DNA from: Lysinibacillus agricola
GTDB lineage: Bacteria > Bacillota > Bacilli > Bacillales_A > Planococcaceae
Direction: 5' to 3'
Length of the DNA: 64,000 nucleotides
Assembly: GCF_016638705.1 (NCBI RefSeq)
Contig: NZ_CP067341.1
Coordinates: 2,917,501 to 2,981,500 of the forward strand
Positions 50,593 to 57,716 of the stretch are shown here, one piece after another (the stretch's first letter is position 1; each line of letters starts with the position of its first letter). The notes under the pieces are model-generated. The model made no database searches. It saw only the letters and a list, made by a program, of their open reading frames with translations, and was not told where the DNA came from. Position numbers and translations under genes: made by a program.

Positions 50593-51762
50593 ATGGTTAG
50601 AATAACACTAAATCCTACAAAAAAAGAAAACATTTATTGGTACCTGAATACCGATAAAACGAAAAAATTTGCATATCGTTATAGGTTTTACGACCATAAC
50701 GGTAAGCGAAGAGAGAAAAAGAGACAAAACTTTAACACTAGCCTTGAAGCAGAACGTGCCTTAACTGCTATAAAAGCTACCATATTGAATGGTGGAGAAA
50801 AAATTGTAGTTAACGAAAATATGATAGTTTCTCAATGGGTCGAAATTTATTTTGAAAGGAAGTTGCCTCATTGGCAAGGAACTACGCCTAAATCTTATCG
50901 TAATATTATCAACAATTATATTACGCCCTTAATTGGTCAATATAAATTATCGAGGCTAACAAAGAATATTTATCAGTCTGAATTTGTCGATAAATTAGTT
51001 CCTATTGCCGCTCCAAAAAGCATTGAAACGTATCATAACTTTTTTGTTGGTTGTATTAATGCAGCTGTAGAAGATGAAATATTAGAAAGGAATCGTATTT
51101 TAAAAGCTGAATTACCTCGTATTAAAAAACAAAATAATGACGAGGTTGAAGGAAACTATTTAACCCCTACAGAGTTAGAATATTTATTACAGTGTGTTAA
51201 ACGATCTTGTGATATGTCTAGATATACTTTAATTGCAATTCTTGCAGCTACAGGAATGAGACGAGGAGAAGCAAAAGCATTACGGTGGTCAGAAATTGAT
51301 TTTGAAAATAAATTGATTTATATCAACCGTACTCGTGATGCTCTTGGAGAAAGATCAGCAAAAACGCTTAATAGTATCCGGTCTATCGATATGACATATG
51401 ATTTAGCATTACTGTTGGAGCGATATCGGAAATGGTGCATCGAAAGAAAACTTGCTTATGGTAAACAGCAACAGGATGACGATTTGGTCTTTATCAGTAA
51501 AACATGTAAGCCTTTAAATCAAAATGCTGCCAGATTAACTTTGTTACAAATGCATGAGATTTACGATGTGAAACTAATTTCTCCACATGGTTTAAGGCAT
51601 ACATTTGCTACCATTTCAATTGCTTCCGGTACACCACCTACTTCAATAGCAAAAATTCTTGGTATGACAACATCAACTTTATTTAAAACATATGCGCACT
51701 CTTTTGTAGAAAAAGAGAAACAGGCTATGCAAATTATCAGCAATATAGTTAATTTTAATTAA
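50593..51762 (+). CDS. int: Tyrosine site-specific integrase
   Basis: 389 residues. N-terminal arm-binding beta domain (about 1-65), core-binding SAM-like domain (75-170), catalytic domain (185-385) with R223 (ATGMRRGEAKAL), H332/R335 (SPHGLRHTFAT) and nucleophile Y367 (KTYAHSF). Ribosome site GGAGC ahead of ATG. It recombines attP with attB; attR lies 90 bp beyond its stop. Confidence 0.97.
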   Translation: MVRITLNPTKKENIYWYLNTDKTKKFAYRYRFYDHNGKRREKKRQNFNTSLEAERALTAIKATILNGGEKIVVNENMIVSQWVEIYFERKLPHWQGTTPKSYRNIINNYITPLIGQYKLSRLTKNIYQSEFVDKLVPIAAPKSIETYHNFFVGCINAAVEDEILERNRILKAELPRIKKQNNDEVEGNYLTPTELEYLLQCVKRSCDMSRYTLIAILAATGMRRGEAKALRWSEIDFENKLIYINRTRDALGERSAKTLNSIRSIDMTYDLALLLERYRKWCIERKLAYGKQQQDDDLVFISKTCKPLNQNAARLTLLQMHEIYDVKLISPHGLRHTFATISIASGTPPTSIAKILGMTTSTLFKTYAHSFVEKEKQAMQIISNIVNFN

Positions 51763-51774
51763 ACTCTTTTAAAA

Positions 51775-51792
51775 TGGGGCGCTTTTTGGGGC
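51775..51792 (+). promoter_or_regulatory. Putative integrase arm-type site (right arm)
   Basis: 17 of 18 bases match 205-222. Lies between the integrase stop and the attR core. Confidence 0.45.
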
Positions 51793-51816
51793 ACCGATAT
51801 GGTGAACCCCTCCCCG

Positions 51817-51835
51817 CCCCTTTGATATCAAGGGG
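51817..51835 (+). terminator. Possible terminator after integrase
   Basis: CCCCTT TGATATC AAGGGG-like near-palindrome followed by TTTATAATATTATT. Weak T run. Confidence 0.5.
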
Positions 51836-51852
51836 TTTATAATATTATTATC

Positions 51853-51884
51853 ATAAGCAATACTTATGACCTTGGTTTGTAGCC
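51853..51884 (+). repeat. attR core (32-bp direct repeat, right copy)
   Basis: Identical to 78-109. The prophage ends here. Confidence 0.8.
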
Positions 51885-52382
51885 TAATGTGTTTAATTTT
51901 TTGATGTGCATAATATCAAGGTTTTGTTAAAAGGACATTTTCTATACCTTTCTATTTAAGTATATCTAAATGTTTTTAACTGGGGTACACGGAATTTTTT
52001 ATTAAAATTGCGCACCAGTAAAATAATGGTAATCCAAAACTGTTATGTGACTTTCCGGACAGGAATATTTAATAGTAGGAAAAAAACTGTCTCCCTCCAT
52101 ATCGTCTGTAATCTCAAATAATTTTTCTTTTTTTGAGTTGATACAATGCTTTTTACCCGTAACAATGCCATAAACTGCTCATTGATCCCTGCATTCATTT
52201 TAGGGGACAAAGAACCCTGCTTTATTAAAGGAATTATGTTTAATAGACATATTACCAATCATCTTCCAACATCCATTCATAAATTAATTAATGTAGGACT
52301 AGATTTTGATATTTTTAAAAATTTATATTTTAAAAGAAACGCCAAAGGGGTCAACAATTAAAAAGGGAGGTGACAAACGATA
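51885..52382. other. Host flank resembling the prophage left end
   Basis: Bases 51885-52085 align with 110-325 inside the prophage with many differences (shared blocks such as GTGCATAA, ATCAAGGTTTT, TTTAACTGGGG, CCGGACAGG, TAGTAGRAA). This is probably the decayed end of an earlier related element at the same site. No gene found up to the DUF4183 gene. Confidence 0.6.
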
Positions 52383-52802
52383 ATGAATAAAAAAAATCCC
52401 AAAAAATTTGTTTGCAATGATTGTTGTGAAGAAAATAGATTTAATTGGCACCGTTTAAAAGCTAGTGATATATCTTCTATCTCCCCTCCCCCAGTCACTA
52501 TCCCTGGCGGAACTATTTTTCCAACAATAAATAGATATTTCTATATTGTTACAGAAGATATTGATCTAACAAACGGAGCAACCCTTCCAGCTAATCTATT
52601 TTCAGATGATAATGGCAATCCAGTAACAGAATTCAAAATTTTTAATCCCAATGGATATGTCAATCTTTACATCAATGGTGTGATGCAAGAGGGCGGTGCA
52701 TATAAAGTAACTCCAGATTCGTTAATAATTAGCCCAACAAATGATACGATTTTTGCTGGAACTCCAATCATTATAGAATCATTGGGATTTCAATCAATGT
52801 GA
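52383..52802 (+). CDS. DUF4183 protein (spore-surface type), first copy
   Basis: 139 residues. N-terminal 50 residues are charged with CNDCC; the DUF4183 domain (about 55-139) includes TLPANLFSDDNGNPVTEF and VNLYINGVMQEGGAYKVT. Such proteins occur with exosporium or spore-coat components in Bacillaceae. Preceded by GGGAGGTGA. First chromosomal gene right of the prophage. Confidence 0.85.
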   Translation: MNKKNPKKFVCNDCCEENRFNWHRLKASDISSISPPPVTIPGGTIFPTINRYFYIVTEDIDLTNGATLPANLFSDDNGNPVTEFKIFNPNGYVNLYINGVMQEGGAYKVTPDSLIISPTNDTIFAGTPIIIESLGFQSM

Positions 52803-52838
52803 TATAAAAACCTTCTATATATGAAAGGAGGTGAAAAA

Positions 52839-53159
52839 ATGGCTCTTTCAATTATTAATATTCATGTCAACGTTACAGGTACTTCGACTAGATTCTTTGA
52901 TGTATTAGCAGCAAATTTGACGGTCGCTGATGGTACCACTATCCCTGCAACTGACTTTCTAGATGATAGCGGGACTGCTGCGACGACTTTTCCAATAGTA
53001 ACGAACGGCTACTATAATTTCTATATTAATGGTGTATTGCAAGAAGGTGATTCGTATACAATTTCCGCAACAGAGTTAACTTTTAACACCGTTACTGGCA
53101 CAATATCTGCTGGAACTCCATTGGTAGTAGAAGCTGTAGAATTAACTACCCAAACTTAA
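52839..53159 (+). CDS. DUF4183 protein, second copy
   Basis: 106 residues from ATG 52839 (AAAGGAGGTG ahead). TTIPATDFLDDSGTAATTF and YYNFYINGVLQEGDSYTI are parallel to the first copy, so the pair arose by duplication. It lacks the Cys-containing N-terminus. Confidence 0.88.
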   Translation: MALSIINIHVNVTGTSTRFFDVLAANLTVADGTTIPATDFLDDSGTAATTFPIVTNGYYNFYINGVLQEGDSYTISATELTFNTVTGTISAGTPLVVEAVELTTQT

Positions 53160-53204
53160 TGACGAGTTTTTAATAATAATGTAAAGCTTTTGCAAGATCT
53201 CCCC

Positions 53205-53240
53205 AAAAAGAGAAATCGATGCTGTTCGATTTCTCTTTTT
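53205..53240 (+). terminator. Strong terminator after the DUF4183 pair
   Basis: 15-bp perfect stem with arms AAAAAGAGAAATCGA and complement; six-base loop; T run. A near-identical hairpin lies at 57665-57699. Confidence 0.88.
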
Positions 53241-53269
53241 TCTTGTTTGACCAAGTCATTCTATTTTCT

Positions 53270-53782
53270 TTACCCTATTTCTCTGTTATTGGCAGTATAT
53301 TTCTGGAGATTTACTGCCATTAATGCAAAGCCTATTAGCACTTGTTTCGGTGCTTTTCGTTCAGAACGTATTTTTTTACGTTCACTACCATTCGTTGACG
53401 CTTCAATTTTTTGGTCATACGCTTGCACTTTTTCATCTAATTTCTCTACGATTTGTGACAGTTCTTCAATCGAGAACTCATTTGGATTTTCTCTTTCCAT
53501 TTCAAGGATGATTTCTTTTTTTAACAGTTCGTCGTACAGTTGATTCGATTTTTCCACAAGGGTCGTGCTATATTGTTCAACGGATTTTTTCCATACAAAT
53601 GTGAATTTGTTTGCGTTCGCTTCAATCTTTGCTCCGTCGATAAAAATCGCTTCATTCTCAATAAGCTTCTCTTGCACAAGCTGACAACGAAACTGGCGTA
53701 ATAGTTCCTTCACCTCTGGATGAATACGAAAACGATTAATTGTTCGATAGCTCGATTCATAGCCTTGAGCTAACCATATCAT
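53270..53782 (-). pseudogene. IS1182-family transposase, C-terminal part
   Basis: 170 codons, WLAQGYESSYRTINRFRIHPEV..., FIDGAKIEANANKFTFVWKK, KQVLIGFALMAVNLQKY: the DDE core and end of an IS1182-type transposase, on the minus strand. The N-terminal part lies at 54567-54822. The break is exactly between R and M of the conserved DS[IV]R-M-WLAQGYE motif, where a 779-bp element has inserted. Confidence 0.88.
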
Positions 53783-53850
53783 TCGAAAGTAGCTTTAAAA
53801 TAAAGTTTGAATAAAAAACCACTTCAACCCTAGTTTAATCATATATAGAA

Positions 53851-53889
53851 AGACTCCATTTTGAAAAAAGAATGATTAAAATGGAGTCT
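53851..53889 (-). terminator. Terminator of the RidA gene
   Basis: AGACTCCATTTT and AAAATGGAGTCT pair, followed by TTTCTAT on the minus strand. Lies about 100 bases after the RidA stop, inside the element. Confidence 0.75.
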
Positions 53890-53990
53890 TTTCACCTGAA
53901 TACATATATAATTTTCATAAAAAAATTCGATCATTTCTATTTTTCTTATGGGAGAAAAATCCCGTGAGCACCATAAATCACTCAATAATT

Positions 53991-54380
53991 TTAAATATCT
54001 TTACACGCCCAAGCATCAACCTCTACTTTAAAGACTGGTGCTGCCAGAGCTACTACATAAATCATTGTCGTACAAGGGAGATGTTCACCTAAAAAATCGC
54101 CAATAATTTTTCTCCTTTGCTCTGCCGCAAAGTCACCAACTAAATAAAAAACCAACTTTGTTAAATCTCCGACTTGCATATCAGCAGACTCAAGGTTTCT
54201 TTTTATATTCTCCAAGGCTAACTGTAATTGTTCTAATGGATTCTCAGGTACTGTTCCATCTACTTCCATTCCTAATTGACCCGACAAGGTAAGCCACTTA
54301 TGAGGCCCTGTGACCTCTATTTGGTGTACGTACGGTGCTACGGGTTTATGTACTGTTTCTGGGTTTCTTGAAATTTTCAA
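53991..54380 (-). CDS. RidA/YjgF-family protein (passenger gene)
   Basis: 129 residues, complete chorismate-mutase-like fold pattern (WLTLSGQLGMEVDGTVP, PLEQLQLALENIKRNLESADM, LTKLVFYLVGD). The conserved Arg of deaminase-active RidA (in C-R-x-x-x-V) is replaced: here it reads PCTTMIYVVALAAP, so it probably belongs to an Rid subfamily without 2-aminoacrylate deaminase activity. Complete gene inside the mobile cassette with its own terminator. Confidence 0.88.
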   Translation of the reverse strand: MKISRNPETVHKPVAPYVHQIEVTGPHKWLTLSGQLGMEVDGTVPENPLEQLQLALENIKRNLESADMQVGDLTKLVFYLVGDFAAEQRRKIIGDFLGEHLPCTTMIYVVALAAPVFKVEVDAWACKDI

Positions 54381-54500
54381 AATGCACCATTCCTTTGTTT
54401 TATTATTGTAAAATTCAGTATCTTATTATAACACAATTCAATTCATAACTTAACTGTACTAACCTTCACCATTAGTTCAAAAACAGCTTATGACTAATTC

Positions 54501-54560
54501 CGGTACATCTTTTTTATAAACGGTACGACTTTTTTACAAACAATTCAACTTTGTTTTAAA
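54501..54560. repeat. Tandem 20-bp repeats at the right end of the element
   Basis: Units 54501-54520 and 54521-54540 (CGGTAC..CTTTTTTA.AAA) share 17 of 20 bases; a third, weaker unit (54541-54560, 13 of 20) runs into the terminal repeat. Repeated transposase-binding units beside one end, ends with TGT and 5-bp target duplication are features of Tn7/Tn552-like elements. Confidence 0.55.
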
Positions 54561-54566
54561 ACAACA

Positions 54567-54822
54567 TCGAACACTGTCTTTTACGAGATTTTCAATTTTT
54601 CTTTCAGAGAAAACAGATTGGGCGTAAGCACACAAAAAAATTTTTAACATCATTCGTGGATGATAAGCTGGGCAACCCGTGCTTCGAACAAATAAATCGA
54701 ACGCTTCATTCGGAATGCTCTCAACTAAATCATTGATGGCGTAGGCAATATATTTTCTTGAAGTTTTATTTCTAAATCTAGCGGTAAAACAGAAGGTGTC
54801 CTTTCTTTTTATCAAAATTCAT
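54567..54822 (-). pseudogene. IS1182-family transposase, N-terminal part
   Basis: Recognisable as LPLDLEIKLQEN, then in another frame YAINDLVESIPNEAFDLF, CPAYHPRMMLKIFLCAYAQS and KIENLVKDSVR, so it has at least one frameshift near 54745 and another close to the start (ATG 54820-54822). Interrupted at VR by the element. Inactive. Confidence 0.85.
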
Positions 54823-54836
54823 ATGTTCAAATACAA

Positions 54837-54875
54837 AGCCCAGAAAATTTTACTGTCCGTAAAATTTTCTGGGCT
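54837..54875. repeat. Perfect 17-bp hairpin next to the IS1182 start
   Basis: AGCCCAGAAAATTTTAC, five-base loop, and exact complement. Located in the 5' end region of the IS1182 remnant, which further contains GAGGCTGGGACAAAACCTC (complement, near 54890-54912), a sequence typical of ends of this IS group. Probably a terminator protecting the transposase from outside transcription. Confidence 0.7.
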
Positions 54876-55118
54876 ACTTATTATTTCTTGAGGTTTTGTC
54901 CCAGCCTCTTTTTGAACATATATGACTATCCAAGGTGATTTTTTTATTATGGCTCGGTGGTGCGAACTAGCATAAGAACCTCCAATAAATTCGTATGAAT
55001 CTGACATTAGGAGCAAATGCTGTAGTTATGTCAACAGTTCTAGAGTCCAATGTAGCGACTCATAAAAGAAGGTGCTTTGTATAAAAAGAACTCCATCACC
55101 TTCTATAGGAGGGAAAAA

Positions 55119-56375
55119 ATGAATATAAAATTACGGCTTAAAATAATGATTTTTCTACAGTTTTTTATTTGGGGATCTTGGCTTGTTACATTTGGTTCTT
55201 ATATGATCAATACATTGAATTTTACTGGCGCGCAAGTTGGAATTGTGTATAGTTCTAACGGTCTTGCAGCCATTATTATGCCAAGTCTGATTGGCATTAT
55301 TGCGGACCGTTGGGTAAAAGCCAATGTTTTATACGGAATATTACATTTCCTCGGTGCAATTACCCTATTTACCGCTGCTGAAATTTCAGATCCTACAATG
55401 ATGTTTTGGATAATGCTCTTTAACTCAATAGTTTATATGCCAACACTTGCTTTATCGAATACAATTTCTTATTATTACCTGGAAAACAAAGGCTTTGATG
55501 TTGTAAAGGACTTCCCACCTATTCGTGTCTATGGGACAATTGGCTTTATTCTTGCGATGTGGATTATTAGTCTTGCCAAAATCGAATTAAGTAATGTTCA
55601 GCTATTTATAGCTAGTGGTTCTTCGTTGCTACTTGCACTATACACAATTTCTCTTCCTGCCTGTCCAACTTCTAATGCAATTAAGGACAAGTCGTTGGTA
55701 AGCCTTTTGGGACTAGACGCTTTTGTTATGTTTAAAGATAAAAAAATGGCTCTGTTTTTAATTTTTGCAATGCTATTAGGTGTTGCGCTTCAAATTACCA
55801 ATACATTTGGAGATCCGTTTTTACACGACTTCGCGTTGAACCCTGATTATAAAAATAGCTTTGCGGTAAAATATCCAGCTATTTTATTATCAGTGTCACA
55901 AATTTCAGAGGTATTCTTTATTCTGACCATACCATTTTTTTTACGTAAATATGGCATTAAAAAAGTAATACTAATTAGTATGGTTGGATGGACTTTACGT
56001 TTTGTTTTCTTTGGATATGGCAGCCCGATTGGCGGAGGATTTTTACTATTGTTGTTATCAATGATTGTTTACGGTTGTGCATTTGATTTCTTTAATATTT
56101 CGGGCGCCATTTTTGTAGAAAAAGAAGTAGATCACCGAATTCGTGCAAGCGCTCAAGGCTTATTTAGTACAATGGTCAATGGGGTCGGTGCCTACGTAGG
56201 GGCTGTAGTTAGTGGCAAAGTGGTAGATTATTTTACAGTTGACGGAGTGAGAAATTGGCAATATATTTGGTTGGTTTTTGGAGCGTATACTCTCGTTCTT
56301 GCAATAATTTTTGCATTAACTTTTAAATATAAGCATGACAGCAATGCAATGAAAAATGTAACTGCAAAAAATTGA
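55119..56375 (+). CDS. NupG-family nucleoside transporter (MFS)
   Basis: 418 residues with 12 membrane segments. Signature: FLQFFIWGSWLVTFGSYM at the start, RVYGTIGFILAMW at about 140, FFNISGAIFVEKEVDHRIRA at about 330, as in NupG/XapB nucleoside:H+ symporters. ATG 55119 with AGGAGG ahead is chosen over the upstream frame. Monocistronic. Confidence 0.9.
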   Translation: MNIKLRLKIMIFLQFFIWGSWLVTFGSYMINTLNFTGAQVGIVYSSNGLAAIIMPSLIGIIADRWVKANVLYGILHFLGAITLFTAAEISDPTMMFWIMLFNSIVYMPTLALSNTISYYYLENKGFDVVKDFPPIRVYGTIGFILAMWIISLAKIELSNVQLFIASGSSLLLALYTISLPACPTSNAIKDKSLVSLLGLDAFVMFKDKKMALFLIFAMLLGVALQITNTFGDPFLHDFALNPDYKNSFAVKYPAILLSVSQISEVFFILTIPFFLRKYGIKKVILISMVGWTLRFVFFGYGSPIGGGFLLLLLSMIVYGCAFDFFNISGAIFVEKEVDHRIRASAQGLFSTMVNGVGAYVGAVVSGKVVDYFTVDGVRNWQYIWLVFGAYTLVLAIIFALTFKYKHDSNAMKNVTAKN

Positions 56376-56486
56376 TAGTAATGAAAAAATATAGGACTCA
56401 TCACCAAAAGTTGTGGATGACATTTGTTAAAACGTATGTCATATATATGAGTGGCGGCTGAACGCCCCCAGGAAGCTTTGCTCTGT

Positions 56487-56546
56487 GCGAAAGCGAAGCG
56501 GCAGCGGCAATGTTTTATCTGCGCGAAAGCGAAGCGGCAGCGGCAA
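56487..56546 (+). repeat. 24-bp GC-rich direct repeat
   Basis: The 24 bases 56487-56510 recur exactly at 56523-56546 (36-bp period), made of GCGAAAGCGAAGCGGCAGCG plus GCAA. Far richer in GC than its surroundings. Within the gene-free stretch 56376-56977. Confidence 0.8.
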
Positions 56547-56825
56547 AGTGCCCCGTCAGAACGGAAATCAACCACACGTTATGGCAAGGATCCAAAATAT
56601 ACATTAATCAATTATCCCTCGGCATAATTCTGGATTCGGCTTGTGTTTGGATACCCGCTGAGATAAGCTAAATGAATTCTTTTATCCCTCTATCATCGTT
56701 AATGCATTCGACTTTAGGAATTGTTACCACAAAGTCCAACTGTTCATCCCCTCAATCACATATAGTTAATAAAGGATAGTATATAGCTAAATACAACCGC
56801 ACAGGCTGTATGCTATTCCATGTAA

Positions 56826-56860
56826 TTGAATTGAATTGAATTGAATTGAATTGAATTGAA
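56826..56860 (+). repeat. Pentanucleotide tandem repeat (TTGAA)7
   Basis: Seven exact TTGAA units, in non-coding sequence. It can vary in length by slippage. Confidence 0.95.
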
Positions 56861-56977
56861 GCAGCAAAATAGCTAAGCTGAGCAGGAAACCTAACTCACT
56901 GACTGCTTTTTAAGTAAAAGAAAGAGCCTTTTACCAGCTTTAAACTGTACCCTTTGTAAAGGACATTTTTAAAAAAG

Positions 56978-57341
56978 CTAGGCAACTTGTTGAAGCTGCT
57001 GTCTGTACTTTGCAGGCGGCAGCTTTTTCAAATGCCATTGCCCTCGATAATGGTTGTAATACATTATATAACTTTTCACTTCTCGTTTGACTTCTTCTTA
57101 TGTTTCGCATTTCTCGATATTTGTTTCATCTTTAAAGTGGCCAAAAAATGATTCTTGTGGGGCATTGTCCCAACAGTTTCCTCGACGTGACATAGATTGT
57201 CCTAACCCCATTTTCTTCACAAGTTTTTGGAATTGTGGATTGGTATAAGGAATCCTTGATCCGAATGAATATAACAACATGGCGTTTTTGTATAGATAGG
57301 CTAATCATGTAGTTTCCATAATGCTGTACAACACTTTTCAT
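56978..57341 (-). pseudogene. IS3-family (IS150-like) transposase remnant
   Basis: The C-terminal end of OrfB is recognisable: GLGQSMSRRGNCWDNAPQES, FFGHFKDETNIEKCET, then stop TAA, then in the same frame EEVKREVKSYIMYYNHYRGQ, WHLKKLPPAKYRQQLQQVA to the true stop at 56978. A nonsense codon (at about 57100) and upstream frameshifts inactivate it. The 375 bases from 57342 to 57716 contain no gene and may be further IS debris. Confidence 0.85.
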
Positions 57342-57664
57342 TGTTTCTGGCTCATCCTTTTTTGCAGCTAAATAATTAGGTATAGCAATAAGCCATGCTC
57401 GTTGTTTTCAGTATCAGAATTAATCATGCCATTCATTTGCATGTACCTCCCAAAACCGTTTTAACCGTTCAATAAGGCTCTTTTACTGTAGTAGAAATAC
57501 TTGCTAATGGATGCCAAGGAATTACCCAAAATCCTTTATTAGGTTAAATGGATTGACGCTTTCTCTACTTTTCATGTTTAGTAAGATATTATAGTTGCTA
57601 AAGAATATGTCACAGTTAATTTAGTAGGAGATAATCTTTTTAAAGGAATTGCTTTATAAATACC

Positions 57665-57699
57665 AAAAAGAGAAATTGCGCTGTGCAATTTCTCTTTTT
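57665..57699 (-). terminator. Terminator of the subtilase gene
   Basis: AAAAAGAGAAATTGC and exact complement, five-base loop, poly-T both sides. Twin of 53205-53240. Confidence 0.85.
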
Positions 57700-57716
57700 G
57701 CTTGAACTGAAATTAA

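Larger units (their letters stand above)
78..51884. mobile_element. PBSX-like contractile-tail prophage, about 51.8 kb
   Basis: The span is bounded by identical 32-bp direct repeats. It contains, in phage order, integrase, repressor/Cro, antirepressor, replication genes, terminase, portal, capsid, sheath, tube, tape measure, baseplate, fibre and lysis genes. Gene order from terminase to XhlA follows Bacillus subtilis PBSX (xtm/xkd/xhl). All structural modules look intact, so it may be inducible, although one early gene (40200-40695) is frameshifted. Accessory blocks sit beside attL, between terminase and replication genes, and next to the repressor. Confidence 0.95.
53788..54566. mobile_element. 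779-bp element with terminal inverted repeats carrying a RidA-family gene
   Basis: Ends: left AGTAGCTTTAAAATAAAGTT..., right (complement) TGTTGTTTTAAAACAAAGTT..., 20 of 24 paired with one gap. TCGAA flanks both sides (53783-53787 and 54567-54571), a 5-bp target duplication. The host gene (IS1182 transposase) is restored exactly if the element and one copy are removed. No transposase inside, so it is a non-autonomous cassette with passenger gene. Confidence 0.75.

Noticed and set aside
56228..56575. Minus-strand 115-codon frame rich in Cys/Arg/Phe
   Set aside because: It covers the end of the transporter gene and the GC-rich repeats; no start site or homology.
56826..56860. CRISPR-like array
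   Set aside because: The TTGAA units are a simple contiguous pentanucleotide repeat without spacers; no cas genes are present.
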